From: Allomyces macrogynus ATCC 38327
Taxonomy: Eukaryota > Blastocladiomycota > Blastocladiomycetes > Blastocladiales > Blastocladiaceae
Direction: 5' to 3'
Assembly: GCA_000151295.1 (NCBI GenBank)
Contig: GG745339.1
Span: forward strand, 1,306,800 to 1,351,983
Length of the DNA: 45,184 nt
Below are positions 11,151 through 20,329 of this stretch, piece after piece; the stretch's first letter is position 1; every line of letters begins with the position of its first letter. The notes beneath the pieces were generated by a model that saw only the letters and a program-made list of their open reading frames with translations, searched no databases and was not told where the DNA came from. Both the position numbers and the translations under genes were made by a program.

Positions 11151-12195
11151 CACTCCATGCCCATCCCATTGCCACCAGCAGTGGCAGCAGCAGCAGCGAC
11201 TGCATTGGCTGAGCCCATGGCCAAGCGTGTGCACAAGGACATGACCACTGCTGACCCCATGGGCGTGGACAAGCCAGTGCCAGTTGCACCAGACCCTGTG
11301 GTCACATTGTTTTTGGTGGCAGCATTGCAACCTGAGCCAGTGCCCAAAGCCAAGCCGGAACTGGAAAACACAAGGGGCCGCCTGAAGCATGACACATCAC
11401 GTGCAGCAGCAGTCAAGAAGTGCAAGGCACTGATGCCTGATGTGGAACCCATCAAACTAGTTGCACCTCTGCCTTTGCCACTGCCACTGCTGCCACCCAT
11501 GGTCAAGGAGCTCAAGGAACAGGCGTGCCAATGAAGATGGACAATGAGGGCGTTTTGGCCAAGCATGGTGTTTGTGTCATCACAATATCAACAAGTGAGA
11601 CCATTTCAGTCACTGCTCACCTTTCCAATGACTGCTCACCTTTCCAATGTTGCCAATTGCAGGCCAATTTTGCAAACGTGAGCATGTGGCCCAAGCATGA
11701 GTGTAGATGGCAGAGGTTAATCTTTGGCCAGGTTTGGGTTCAAATCTCAAGCTCAACAAATAATGTATAGTGTCATTGTGTGACTTGTGAGACTTGTGCA
11801 ACTCTTGGAGATGATACACATTTTTGTGACAGCCAGCCCAGCCAGGCTGAACCAATGTATGTACAAGAAGGGAATCGCTGAACTTGTCACGTCCTCTGTT
11901 ATCTTCCTGCCAGGCTGCACAATCCTCCAACCGCTTTGGGCCCTCCATCTTACTTGCACCATTGGTGCTTGGGCCACATGGGCCTGGGGACCCCACCAGC
12001 CTGCTGGTGTTTCCCTGCAACCGTCTCCTTCTGGTGTTTTATTTGGAAGTAATCCATGAGCATTTTCCAGGTGTTGAGGTTTTCCTTGGGCTCCCATGAG
12101 TTGTCCTCTTCAGGGTGGTTCTTCCATTTGATGAGGTGGAGTTTTCCTTCCTCATCTGTGTGATCATCTACAATTTTATTGGCCTCATAGAAGTC
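11151..12195. other. Low-complexity and repeat-derived sequence, no clear gene
   Basis: An open plus-strand frame at 11106-11534 is Pro/Ala/Val-rich with no family resemblance, and it may be a tail of the preceding decayed gene. At 11700-11760 a B-box-like GGTTCAAATCT with a plausible T-stem suggests a tRNA-derived SINE. The sequence around 12060-12195 has the character of the adjacent retroelement on the minus strand. No intact gene is seen. Confidence 0.4.
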
Positions 12196-12606
12196 TTAGT
12201 TCCATGTTTTGTCCTTGCTTGGGAGTGAGACCATTTTGAGATGGTTGGCTGGGTAGCACCATTCCATGGTGGAGCCTGGTTGGTCCCTTAGGATGTATAT
12301 GCCACCTTGGTTGTGCCTAATGACCATGTAAGGTCCTTCATAGACTGGGTCCATTTTGGACGCCTGATCTGCTGTGTGTTCCATGACTAGTGAGCCAGGG
12401 GGGATGTTTTCCTTGAGCAGTAAGTGGCTCTTAGTGAAGGCCTCAAGCATTTTGCATTGGTTATTGCTGGTCCATTCCTGGACAGCTGGGAAGATGACCT
12501 TGGTCATGTCTTCAAGGCACATGAGCTGTTCCTCCTTCATGAGTGCCCTTAGGTGGGGGTGGCATGAGTAGGAGGTGAGATCATTCAGTGGGCATGCAAA
12601 CATCAA
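12196..12606 (-). pseudogene. Ty3/gypsy integrase C-terminal region
   Basis: Shows the post-core pattern of gypsy integrases: a helical MEEL-like stretch, then GPYMVIRHNQGGIYILRD and a terminal PANHLKMV. This corresponds to the family's GPY/F module (G-P-Y-x-V...Y-x-L), which helps multimerise integrase and bind DNA. The open frame has no start of its own and continues from the core remnant upstream through a frameshift. Confidence 0.65.
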
Positions 12607-12786
12607 TGTGAACAGTGATAAGCCATGTCTGTAGTGGGCCTTCAGGTTGCAGGCATACTGCGCCAGAGGGAGCTAGGCAACCCATTCAGCGGTGTTCCCA
12701 TTGAGCATGGGTTTCAGAATTGCCTTGACAGTGTGCACCAGCCTTTTGGCTGATCCATTTGCCTTGGGGTTGTATGCAGTGATGTG

Positions 12787-13083
12787 TCACTGTTCCGTCC
12801 CAGCAAGTGAGAGTAGGTGCTTGACTGGTGCATTGGAGAGCTCCAACCCATTGTCTGATTGCAGGATTTGGGGATGTCTGAAGAGGGTGAAGCTGCTCCA
12901 GAGCTTCTCAGCCATGGCCTGTGCGCCTCTGTTTGAGACTGGGTGCAGCCAGGCAAAGCACATGCAAATGTTGATCATGACCAGTGCATGGGTGAACCCC
13001 TCCTTGGAGGGTGGCAGCTGCATGGAGTCTGAGAACACAACAATGTTGTCCACAAAGGGCAGGTCACCAAAGATGTCCATCAT
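12787..13083 (-). pseudogene. RT catalytic motif fused directly to integrase core
   Basis: A single open frame begins with the reverse-transcriptase active-site strand FVDNIVVFSDS (about 13023-13056) and passes immediately into integrase core sequence LPPSKEGFTHALVMI ... QSDNGLELSN. In an intact element the RT C-terminus, RNase H and the integrase zinc domain would lie between these. A deletion of several hundred codons is therefore inferred. The RT motif has F-V-D-N where the family has F/Y-x-D-D. The Asp to Asn change (GAC to AAC) falls on a CpG, so it fits the C-to-T decay seen elsewhere. Confidence 0.68.
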
Positions 13084-13176
13084 GAACTGTTGGAAATGGG
13101 CAGAGAGGGCCTTCAGGCCAAACAGGCTGCACTAGTACTGGTACTGGACCCCCTTCCAGATGATGGCTAGCTTGGG

Positions 13177-13623
13177 TCAGTCAGCACAGGCCATTTTGAA
13201 TTGATGGAAGGACCCCTTGAGGTCCAGGCTGGTGAACACCAATGTGTCCACTGCCTTGTCCAAGTGCTGGAAGATGTTTGGCAGCAGGTGGTTGTTATCC
13301 AGCATCAACTTGTTGAGTGCCTGCAGGTCAATGCAAATGTGGTGGCTCACCAGGTTCCCTTCATGGTTGTGCTTGTCAGCACACACCAGTGGATTGTTCC
13401 AGGGCGATGCACGGTTGGAGCATTCCACAGCTCCAGCCTCAATCCATTTGTCAACCTGTTTCTGCACAGCAACCTCCTTGACCTTGTTGAAGGGCTGAGG
13501 GGGAGTGTACACTGGGTGGGTGTTGCCCATGTCCAGGTGGATGGTGGACCAGGGGTGGGTGCACACACCATCCTTGGGCAGTGCCACAATTTCATCTGCT
13601 GGTAGGGACAGCAGACAGGCCAA
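13177..13623 (-). pseudogene. Ty3/gypsy reverse transcriptase N-terminal half
   Basis: Typical palm/fingers sequence of gypsy RT: a VQKQVDKWIEAGAVE block, then SPWNNPLVCADK, HICIDLQALNKLML, LPNIFQHLDKA and FTSLDLKGSFHQFKMA. The last of these holds the first catalytic Asp (F-x-x-L-D-L). The frame is open but ends before the FVDN block at 13045, with about 90 bp and a stop between them. The element is non-functional. Confidence 0.75.
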
Positions 13624-13743
13624 TTATGGGTGGCTCATCTGGGTCCAGGAGTTGTGCCTGATCATGCTCCTCAGTGGGATTCCCATGTTCTCACAGTGCA
13701 TTTTTGGGGAGCGCTAGGCCAGAGAGGGCAATGCCCAGGGGTC

Positions 13744-14322
13744 CTAGAAGGTCACATCCCAGTAGGAACAGCAGGTCATTATTGTCAACCACATTGAGGG
13801 TGCAGAGCATGGACCGCTTGCCATGCTGCACTGGTGCATTGAGACAAGCACAGAAATGCATAAAATCTCCAATGCCACATTTACCATCACCTTGGCGTGG
13901 CAGATCCATGAGTGCACCAGATCAGAGACCATGGTCATGGGGATGATGCTCACAGCCACACCTGTGTCAAGAAGCACCACCAAGGTTTTGGGTGTGCGTT
14001 TTTGGCCCTTGTATGGGGTGATGGTAATGTGCAGTGGGATGAGGGGCAGAGGCGCATTGCTGTGAATGTTGTACACTCTCTGGCCAGCCTGTGGATGGGT
14101 GGAGGCTGCAGCTATGGGTTCCATGGTTTCAGACTTGTGAAGGGCTGACCACATGGAGTGTGTGTAGACAGCCATGGCCAGGTCAATTGTAGGCAGAAGC
14201 AGTTTCATATTATGAATGAACAACAGCCACAGGAAGGGTTCATTCCTGCCCTCAGCCTTGGATGTGTGATCTGGGGCTGATTCAGTGTGGATGGCAGGAG
14301 GCTGTGAGCTTGGAACTGGCAT
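13744..14322 (-). pseudogene. Retropepsin-like protease remnant
   Basis: Contains LVVLLDTGVAVSII (about 13938-13982), the aspartic-protease flap-side motif L-D-T-G-A-x-x-S-x-I of retroelement proteases, placed between gag-like sequence and RT as expected. Upstream residues are Pro/Ser-rich linker. The frame is broken before RT begins. Confidence 0.6.
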
Positions 14323-14338
14323 GCCAGTGTTCCAGGAG

Positions 14339-15230
14339 CTAGAAGAAGAGTAGGAAGGCCTCTGAGCTGGTGGGCAGGCTCCACTCTAGTTTGAGCATGC
14401 AAGTGACCAGCCCATTGCTAGTCACAGTCTTGTTTGAGACCTGCATGTCAGTGCCAGCCACATCAGCAAGGCACTTGATGTCATGGGCCAGGTCTCCACC
14501 CCACATTCCAGGGCCAAAGTTGGTTGAGGGCACATGGCACCTGTAGGCATGCACAAGGGTCTTTGGGGCATAGTGGTCCAAGTCGGACTTCTTGGTGCAG
14601 TGCTGGTAGTCATGTGACATGTAGGAGGCTGTTGTGGGGCCAATGAGATAGCAGTACATTCAGCACAGTGGGATCAACATGCTGTCTGTGGGTGAGCTCA
14701 AGCACATCAGGGTGAAGGAGCACAGAGTTGAGGGCATGCACAATGGAGAGCACTGCTGCTGTGGTGCTTGCCCACAGGTGGGGGATGCCAAGGGTGAGCA
14801 GGAGTATGAATTGCATGAGTGCCCTTGGACCAACCTGGTGGGCCCCATGGGGTGCAAAGGGATGCTGAGGTTGGTCATCATGCAGGGCCTGGGTGCAATG
14901 CAGCTGCTGTGTCTGGCTGCCCTTCTTGGAGGCGCCAGCCCTACCCATTGTGGCCTGGCCACAGTCTCAGGCTTGCCCATCATCTCACTGAGGACAGGTT
15001 GGACAAGTTCCCAGGCCAGTATGTGTAGTTGTAACACTGCTCAATGGCCATTGCATGGACAAACCCCTTCATGAATGAGGTTACTATCATGGACCATAGC
15101 CCCTGTGGGGGTGGCTGTGGCTGGGTCCATGGCAGTGTTGGCAGTGGTGTGAGCCTTTGGTGACTTGCTTTTGGTCATGGGTGGGCCTCCTTTTTGGGGG
15201 CTGGCCATCTTTGGGTTGCAGAGGAAGATG
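14339..15230 (-). pseudogene. Gag-like remnant
   Basis: Minus-strand coding-like sequence upstream of the protease remnant. One segment starts at an ATG near 15212 with Lys/Pro-rich residues, and others (about 14339-14659) are broken by stops. I cannot see a zinc knuckle, so the gag assignment rests on position alone. Confidence 0.4.
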
Positions 15231-15536
15231 GAGTATCAAGAAATGAAGTCGCACTGCCAGCGACCTCGAGGTCACCAGCACATGTGCCCTAGGACCCTGC
15301 CCTAGGTCCAACCCTAGGTCAAAATGCTGTCCTAGGTCCACGCCGCTCCAGGACCACCACCTCGATGAACCCCCACCGCGACCACTTCGATTAATGGTTC
15401 TCGATATGCCCCTGTAAGCCTGAGGACCTGGACTGGGATTCTGGGACCTAGGTCCATGCTGGTCGGGGAATGGAATTTGGGGATATGTACTGCAAGCAAG
15501 TCTGAGAAAGGGTGCTGGGGATGGGTGGACTGGGAA

Positions 15537-16131
15537 NNNNNNNNNNNNNNNNNNNNNNNNNNNNNNNNNNNNNNNNNNNNNNNNNNNNNNNNNNNNNNNN
15601 NNNNNNNNNNNNNNNNNNNNNNNNNNNNNNNNNNNNNNNNNNNNNNNNNNNNNNNNNNNNNNNNNNNNNNNNNNNNNNNNNNNNNNNNNNNNNNNNNNNN
15701 NNNNNNNNNNNNNNNNNNNNNNNNNNNNNNNNNNNNNNNNNNNNNNNNNNNNNNNNNNNNNNNNNNNNNNNNNNNNNNNNNNNNNNNNNNNNNNNNNNNN
15801 NNNNNNNNNNNNNNNNNNNNNNNNNNNNNNNNNNNNNNNNNNNNNNNNNNNNNNNNNNNNNNNNNNNNNNNNNNNNNNNNNNNNNNNNNNNNNNNNNNNN
15901 NNNNNNNNNNNNNNNNNNNNNNNNNNNNNNNNNNNNNNNNNNNNNNNNNNNNNNNNNNNNNNNNNNNNNNNNNNNNNNNNNNNNNNNNNNNNNNNNNNNN
16001 NNNNNNNNNNNNNNNNNNNNNNNNNNNNNNNNNNNNNNNNNNNNNNNNNNNNNNNNNNNNNNNNNNNNNNNNNNNNNNNNNNNNNNNNNNNNNNNNNNNN
16101 NNNNNNNNNNNNNNNNNNNNNNNNNNNNNNN
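15537..16131. other. Assembly gap (595 N) inside left TIR
   Basis: Run of unknown bases. The matching stretch of the right TIR between the two aligned flanks is 30302-30395, so the true missing sequence should be about 94 bp if the TIRs are colinear. Open frames that cross the gap are artefacts. Confidence 0.95.
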
Positions 16132-16392
16132 GGGTTGGGGAGGTTTGTGGACACACTTGGGCGAACTATGTCCAGGGTGTGTCCACTCTAAATGGCCTCC
16201 CAGATAGGTTTTGACACACTGGACACACTGGACAGGGTTGAAAAAATAGATGGCTATAGAAAAAGGGGGGAGAAGATGTGCACAATCTGCACACATTCCC
16301 CTTTTTTTATATTTTCTGAACATCAATTGAAGTGTGTCCAGTGTGTCCAGTGTGTCCATGGGTCTGGGCGGCCATTTAGAGTGGACACACCC

Positions 16393-16419
16393 TGGACATA
16401 GTTTACCCAACTATGTCCA
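16393..16419. repeat. 27-bp palindrome near inner end of left TIR
   Basis: Perfect 11-bp arms (TGGACATAGTT / AACTATGTCCA) around a 5-base centre. It mirrors the copy at 30015-30041. It could form a hairpin or bind a dimeric protein such as a recombinase or replication initiator; function is unknown. Confidence 0.8.
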
Positions 16420-16470
16420 CTGCACCCGTTTTCGGACAGCCACCAAAGTTTTCTTGCCATGAGCTAAACC

Positions 16471-16668
16471 ATGAACACCATGAACTCCATGAACCAGATG
16501 CCAGTCAGCTGTGTCTGTTCAGTGCCACCCAAATGGTGCACACGCGTGCCCAACTTTGTGATATACGTCGAGTACCTCTGCAACGTCTGCGGGACAATAG
16601 CCGTGATAGCCCGCTCCAACTGGACATGCCAGGAACCCGACCCTCCACCACCTCCACGATATGAATGA
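16471..16668 (+). CDS. Small cysteine-rich hypothetical protein (65 aa)
   Basis: ATG-initiated frame just inside the left TIR, with C-x-C (residues 14-16), a Cys at 23 and C-N-V-C in the middle, then Trp/Cys and a Pro-rich tail. Paired cysteines could hold a zinc ion. There is no family match, and it is the only plus-strand frame at this end of the element. It may be spurious. Confidence 0.3.
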   Translation: MNTMNSMNQMPVSCVCSVPPKWCTRVPNFVIYVEYLCNVCGTIAVIARSNWTCQEPDPPPPPRYE

Positions 16669-16719
16669 AGAATACACATTGCACGAATGGTTTCCGTGCA
16701 GTGTGCGAGACACGTTTAG

Positions 16720-16923
16720 TTAAAGGATAGCCGGTAGACTTCGCCGGGCTTGAGTTTTACGCGGACTGCTGTAGGGAGGACTGGTCGGGTTCTCTGGCTG
16801 GTTGTTCTGGGTGGTTGCTCCACTGTCTTTGGCTCCTGCCGGTGGAGATTTTGTGTGGTTGTCGCAAGAACCTTCATTGCCTTTGTCTACAAGTCGGAAT
16901 AAAAACATGAGGCACATGTGCAT
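16720..16923 (-). CDS. Small hypothetical protein (67 aa)
   Basis: Starts with a short hydrophobic stretch (MCLMFLFRL) followed by a polar, Pro/Ser/Asn-rich tail ending in basic residues. It lies 12 bp downstream of the 38-aa membrane peptide on the same strand and could be its partner or just an open stretch. No family recognised. Confidence 0.35.
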   Translation of the reverse strand: MHMCLMFLFRLVDKGNEGSCDNHTKSPPAGAKDSGATTQNNQPENPTSPPYSSPRKTQARRSLPAIL

Positions 16924-16935
16924 TTGCGTTTAGAC

Positions 16936-17052
16936 TTAGTTGCGATTAAATTTTCGGCCCTTGTTGTGGCGGGCATTGTAGCCAATGATGGCAAACTGCG
17001 ACAAAAGAATGACGACGTTCATGCACAGAATCGCAACTTCAAAGCCGAGCAT
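16936..17052 (-). CDS. 38-aa single-span membrane microprotein
   Basis: ATG at 17052, TAA at 16936-16938. Residues 6-24 are nearly all hydrophobic (VAILCMNVVILLSQFAIIG lies within 6-25), and the C-terminal 13 residues are strongly basic (RHNKGRKFNRN), the layout of a one-pass membrane peptide. It sits 26 bp beyond the penton stop codon in the same direction and has the element's usual T-rich upstream followed by TAAATG. Many PLVs and virophages carry tiny membrane proteins. The specific role is unknown. Confidence 0.5.
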   Translation of the reverse strand: MLGFEVAILCMNVVILLSQFAIIGYNARHNKGRKFNRN

Positions 17053-17078
17053 TTACTATATACAATCAAAAATAAATT

Positions 17079-17864
17079 TTATGTCAGGAACGCGAGCTGG
17101 ATGGTCCAGTTGTGGCCATTGAAGTTGATAGGGCGCAGCTTGTGGTCGCACAGCTCAAGTTCAATCTCTGTGATTTCCTCGGTGATGGCTTTCGAATCAA
17201 AGTTAAAGAATTCAGTGGACGAGTTCTGGTACACAAATGACTGTCCCCAACCGCCCTGCACATGGAAGGACGCCACAAGCGAGCTGACATTGGGGAATGA
17301 CGAGTGGGTGTAGTCTGCCAACATGTTCCTGAGGTTGGACTTGAGGTGAATCGTCTCAATTTGGGCAAGGGCGATGGCATATTTACCAGTTCTTGTTTTG
17401 GGTTGAGCTGCAGCATCCACACCGTCATCATCTGACCAAGGCTCAGTGCCAAATCCGAGGTTTCGGTGAATGCTATTTGGTTTATTGCGCTCAATACGGA
17501 AGCCCATGGTAGTGTTGTCGATGGTGACACGACCAGTGGCCGGGTTCCAAGTCACAGACCACACCCCTTCCCATTGAACTTCAGCACTCGAGTTGTTGAG
17601 CAGTTCTGTGAGTTTATCAACAAGTGACTGTGGAGTGTAGTATGCAGGAGGCACCTCAACGGAACCATAAAGACCATAAAGGCCACGGGAACCGATAATA
17701 TAAAGGATATTGTTGGTCTCAGTGATGTTGTACCACGTGTTGGGAATCATGGCACTGACCACTCGAATGCCCCGGGTTTGGACAGCGCGTGGAAGGCGCC
17801 ATGAGACCCCATTCTCAAGGTCCTTGGAGCACACGGTGATGTATTTGATGCGAGGGACTGACAT
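17079..17864 (-). CDS. Penton / minor capsid protein (single jelly-roll)
   Basis: 261 aa, ATG at 17864, intact. The pattern is that of PLV/virophage pentons. An N-terminal segment is followed by SAMIPNTWYNITETNNILY, VEVPPAYYTPQSLVDKLTELLN (the I/V-x-x-P-x-x-Y-T-x-x-x-L helix), TWNPATGRVTIDN, then NLGFG. The C-terminal strand ELCDHKLRPINFNGHNW matches the family's L-x-D-x-x-x-x-P-I/L-x-x-N/G-x-x-W ending. In the virion it would form the pentameric vertices. Together with the major capsid protein and ATPase upstream it completes the morphogenesis module. Short upstream region with T6CTCAG then TTTAAATG. Confidence 0.8.
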   Translation of the reverse strand: MSVPRIKYITVCSKDLENGVSWRLPRAVQTRGIRVVSAMIPNTWYNITETNNILYIIGSRGLYGLYGSVEVPPAYYTPQSLVDKLTELLNNSSAEVQWEGVWSVTWNPATGRVTIDNTTMGFRIERNKPNSIHRNLGFGTEPWSDDDGVDAAAQPKTRTGKYAIALAQIETIHLKSNLRNMLADYTHSSFPNVSSLVASFHVQGGWGQSFVYQNSSTEFFNFDSKAITEEITEIELELCDHKLRPINFNGHNWTIQLAFLT

Positions 17865-17886
17865 TTAAAGCTATCTGAGAAAAAAT

Positions 17887-18141
17887 TTACACGCCTCCTG
17901 CAGTCCCACCACTGTCTGGAGGGCTGGTCCCTGACCACGCGTCAAAGAGGTCGTAGATGTCATCAGCAATGTTGGTGGCACGTGACACGAACGCAGCAGG
18001 ACCAGCTAGCAGAGGAACTTTTGATGCAAAACGGGCGACTTCACGAATACCAGTGGTAATGTTCTTGAAGTTGTTTTTGACATAGTGGCCAAGGGAGGCA
18101 ATCGCCGTTTTAAATGAGGTCCAAATTGAGCGGATATTCAT
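17887..18141 (-). CDS. Small virion-type protein (84 aa), unknown
   Basis: Lies between the penton and major capsid genes, with 22 and 30 bp intergenic spacers. An amphipathic N-terminal helix rich in Lys and aromatic residues is followed by an apolar segment (VPLLAGPAAFVSRATNIADD) and a Gly/Ser/Pro tail. Small proteins in this position in related elements are thought to be internal capsid or membrane-active proteins (pVI-like), but that is inference. Preceded by the clearest copy of the element's promoter motif. Confidence 0.6.
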   Translation of the reverse strand: MNIRSIWTSFKTAIASLGHYVKNNFKNITTGIREVARFASKVPLLAGPAAFVSRATNIADDIYDLFDAWSGTSPPDSGGTAGGV

Positions 18142-18175
18142 GGGAGGGGGTTTAACTCTTTAACAAGAAAATTAA
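18142..18175 (-). promoter_or_regulatory. Putative late promoter of the 84-aa gene
   Basis: On the minus strand TTTCTTG (18164-18170) is followed after 9 nt by TAAAC (18150-18154), just before the ATG at 18141. The same two blocks with 8-9 nt spacing recur upstream of the major capsid gene, the 551-aa gene and the gene starting at 26771. Confidence 0.5.
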
Positions 18176-19485
18176 TTGAAGACGTCCACTGAGCCGTCAG
18201 CATTGAATGAAATCGAGGTCACGTAGCCAACAAACACGTCACAATGGTACATGACTGAGCCAAGCGAGTTGTCAACCGCGAATGGCTCGCCAGTCGTGAG
18301 GATTTTGAGGTCGACCCCCAACTTCTTGGCCTTGTCCGAACCTGAGACGAGCGAGGACATCTCAAAGGTGCGTGCAAGGATAAACTGACCCTGAGGGGGC
18401 ACAAAGGAACCGCCCGAAGAATAACCACGGTCAGCCCACTTGGCAGGCATCAGTTCACCAACAGTGTGCCCCTTTGCAAAGACCTCAAGCTCATGCAGGG
18501 CCACAGGGGCATAGCCTGTGCAGTCAATGGGGCGCAGCTGGACCATCTCGTCAGCGTTCTTGATTTGGTAACTTGTGATGGGCAGACCACGAGCCAGGGG
18601 GTCCACATTGGCCTTACCGTGATACTGGGGCGTGCGGAATGATGCGAGAATGCATTTCTGCAAGCTGTGGCAGTCTGACACGACAATCGAGCCCGTGGGG
18701 GTGACAAAGGCGGGAGTCTTGCGTGCCCATGTAGTGCCTGTGAACATGACACCACCAGCCAAGGCCCATGCTGCATCGAGTTGACTGAGTTGTGCAGCAT
18801 GCAGGGTCACTGTGTCCACCATGAGGTATGGCTCACTGACCACGTCGCCACCAACCGTGCCTGTGGTGTTAATCATACAGGCCTTGGGCTCAGTGAGCGT
18901 GATTTCGATGATGAGACCCAAGGTGTGCTTGAGGTTGAGCCAGCGGTCCTGGGTCAGGAGAGCCGAGTGGAGCGGGAAAATGAACTGGCAGTTGGCCCCC
19001 GAGTGGTGCACAGGGTCACCATACCCCTGGCCAATTGACAGGACAGTGCTCTTGAGTGCGGCAGGGACCGTCGTGTCACTGAGCATGCGGGTCAACAACC
19101 CATAGCCATCAATGTCTTCGAGCAACTGGTCACTGGACGTGAGCAAACGCAGTCATTGCACGCATGAGTGGATACCTTCTGAAAAGTATGTCTCTGGGGC
19201 ACCAGTGGTCGTGGGCTGAGTGCATGCTGCATCCTTGTATGTTGAGGCCTTGAACGAAAAACGCACACCAGCCAAAAGGTCCACAATTTTGTTTACGGCC
19301 GGAATCTGGAAGCGGATGGTTGAACCAAGACCATTGCCAGATGCAGAGAATGCAGAACCCTGTGTGCACAGGAATTTGATGGTCGTGCGGTCAGCAACTG
19401 GCGCCTGCTTGGGCGGAGTGTAAATCATCTCCTTGCCGAGTGACATCGGGAGGACATTGGCAAAGTTAGTCACGGGCAAAGTCAT
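18172..19485 (-). pseudogene. MCP: Major capsid protein (double jelly-roll), one in-frame stop
   Basis: Reading from the ATG at 19485, 438 codons run to a TAA at 18172, with one internal TGA at 19153-19155 about a quarter of the way in. The frame is otherwise open on both sides. Family features: an N-terminal IRFQIPAVNKIVD-like strand, LLTSSDQLLEDIDGYGLL just after the stop, a FIFPL...LGLIIEITL block, SYQIKNADEMVQLRP, and a C-terminal VGYVTSISFNADGSVDVFN strand. It would form the trimeric capsomers. The TGA could come from CGA by a CpG transition. A sequencing error is possible. No start codon favours re-initiation downstream (the next candidate is TTG). Confidence 0.8.
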
Positions 19486-19520
19486 GTTGAGGGGGTTTAG
19501 AAAAGACACAAGAAAAAAAA
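19486..19520 (-). promoter_or_regulatory. Putative late promoter of the major capsid gene
   Basis: TTTCTTG (19509-19515, preceded by further T's) and TAAAC (19495-19499), separated by 9 nt, 9 bp before the ATG. Same arrangement as at 18142-18175. Confidence 0.5.
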
Positions 19521-20308
19521 TTACGAGTACTCATCCTCCTGCTGGTGCTGTTCTCGCATAATAAACGAGTGGAATGAGTTGTTGTAACGATACCTGACGC
19601 CTGGATTCTGCATGTTGATGTTCAGAGTCGCATGTGGTGTTGCGAAAATTTCGTTGCACACTGCCAGAAACTCTTCCCACGTGAATGGACCTCCACATGC
19701 ATCGTAAATGGTCCGCAGCTCGTTTTTGTTGTATGTCTCAAACAGCACATAATACAACATGTTGTTGCGAGCAAGCGGCGAAATGGCCTTGAACAGCTGC
19801 ACCGACATAATCATGGAGCACTTTTGATGGCGTGACAGTGCAATGAAGCTGTCGAGGAAGCGCGAGCGGGCAAATTTGGTCCCTGCAATGTCGTCCAGCA
19901 CAATGAGAATGTTGTCAATGGTCCCAGGGTGCTTTGTAAAGTCGCGCTTCTTGGGGTCCTGGACATGGCGATTTCCTTTAATTTGGCCTCCATTTCGTCC
20001 ACCTCGTGAATGAAGCAGTCGCGTGACATGGCGAGCAGCTCTGGGTTGTAGGGGGCTTTTGGGTCGTGTTTGAGGACCGGCGTTTTGGTGAGCTGCTGCC
20101 ATTTTGGGTCAAGGTGCGAGGTGGGCGAAAACACGTAGATTTTTGAGAAACAGTGCCACCAACACTGCGGCGACAGAATCATGTTGAGGGCTGTCGTGGA
20201 CTTGCCTGCCGCCTTGGGTCCCAGCATACACACTGTGGCTGGTATCTTGGGCACAAGGTAGGGACCCCCTCGATGGGCCTGGTTGTCAAGTGCTTTCACA
20301 GTGAACAT
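19521..20308 (-). pseudogene. A32-type (FtsK/HerA) genome-packaging ATPase, frameshifted
   Basis: ATG at 20308. The first frame holds the P-loop GPKAAGKSTT (about residues 30-39) and the second holds the Walker B strand ILIVLDDIAG, followed by an SRFLDSFIALSRHQ helix and a downstream sensor-like segment. These are the hallmarks of the ATPase that pumps DNA into PLV, virophage and NCLDV capsids. The two frames meet near 19955-19975, where one base appears to be missing. I see no slippery heptamer for programmed frameshifting, so mutation or sequencing error is likelier. The gene sits 35 bp upstream of the major capsid gene. Confidence 0.82.
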
Positions 20309-20329
20309 GGTTATACTTTATGCTGAAAA

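Larger units (their letters stand above)
12196..15240 (-). mobile_element. Decayed Ty3/gypsy-type LTR retrotransposon body
   Basis: On the minus strand the domain order is gag-like, protease, reverse transcriptase, integrase, which is the Ty3/gypsy order. The pieces lie in different frames with stops between them. RNase H and most of the integrase N-terminus are absent because of an internal deletion. I did not find LTRs. The gag-proximal end lies only about 40-80 bp from the left end of the viral element, so the virus integrated in or next to this retroelement. Confidence 0.75.
15283..16426. repeat. Left terminal inverted repeat of the PLV (with gap)
   Basis: The outer part (15283-15536) and inner part (16132-16426) are the reverse complement of 30396-30649 and 30008-30301. 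By eye the inner part differs by about four substitutions and one indel. The outer part differs more, and several differences are CpG on the right versus TpG/CpA here. The repeat contains the 12-bp palindrome GGACCTAGGTCC (15444-15455) and further CCTAGG cores, plus tandem GTGTGTCCA units near the inner end. Confidence 0.93.

Noticed and set aside
16200..16370. CRISPR-like array from tandem GTGTGTCCA units in the TIR
   Set aside because: Units are directly adjacent, short and without spacers; simple tandem repeats in a eukaryotic viral TIR.
15087..16410. Frames running through the N gap
   Set aside because: Composed mostly of unknown residues; they are gap artefacts inside a TIR.
19940..20000. 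Programmed -1 frameshift in the packaging ATPase
   Set aside because: No X-XXY-YYZ slippery heptamer in frame at the crossover and no evident downstream stem; two other genes show similar one-base breaks.
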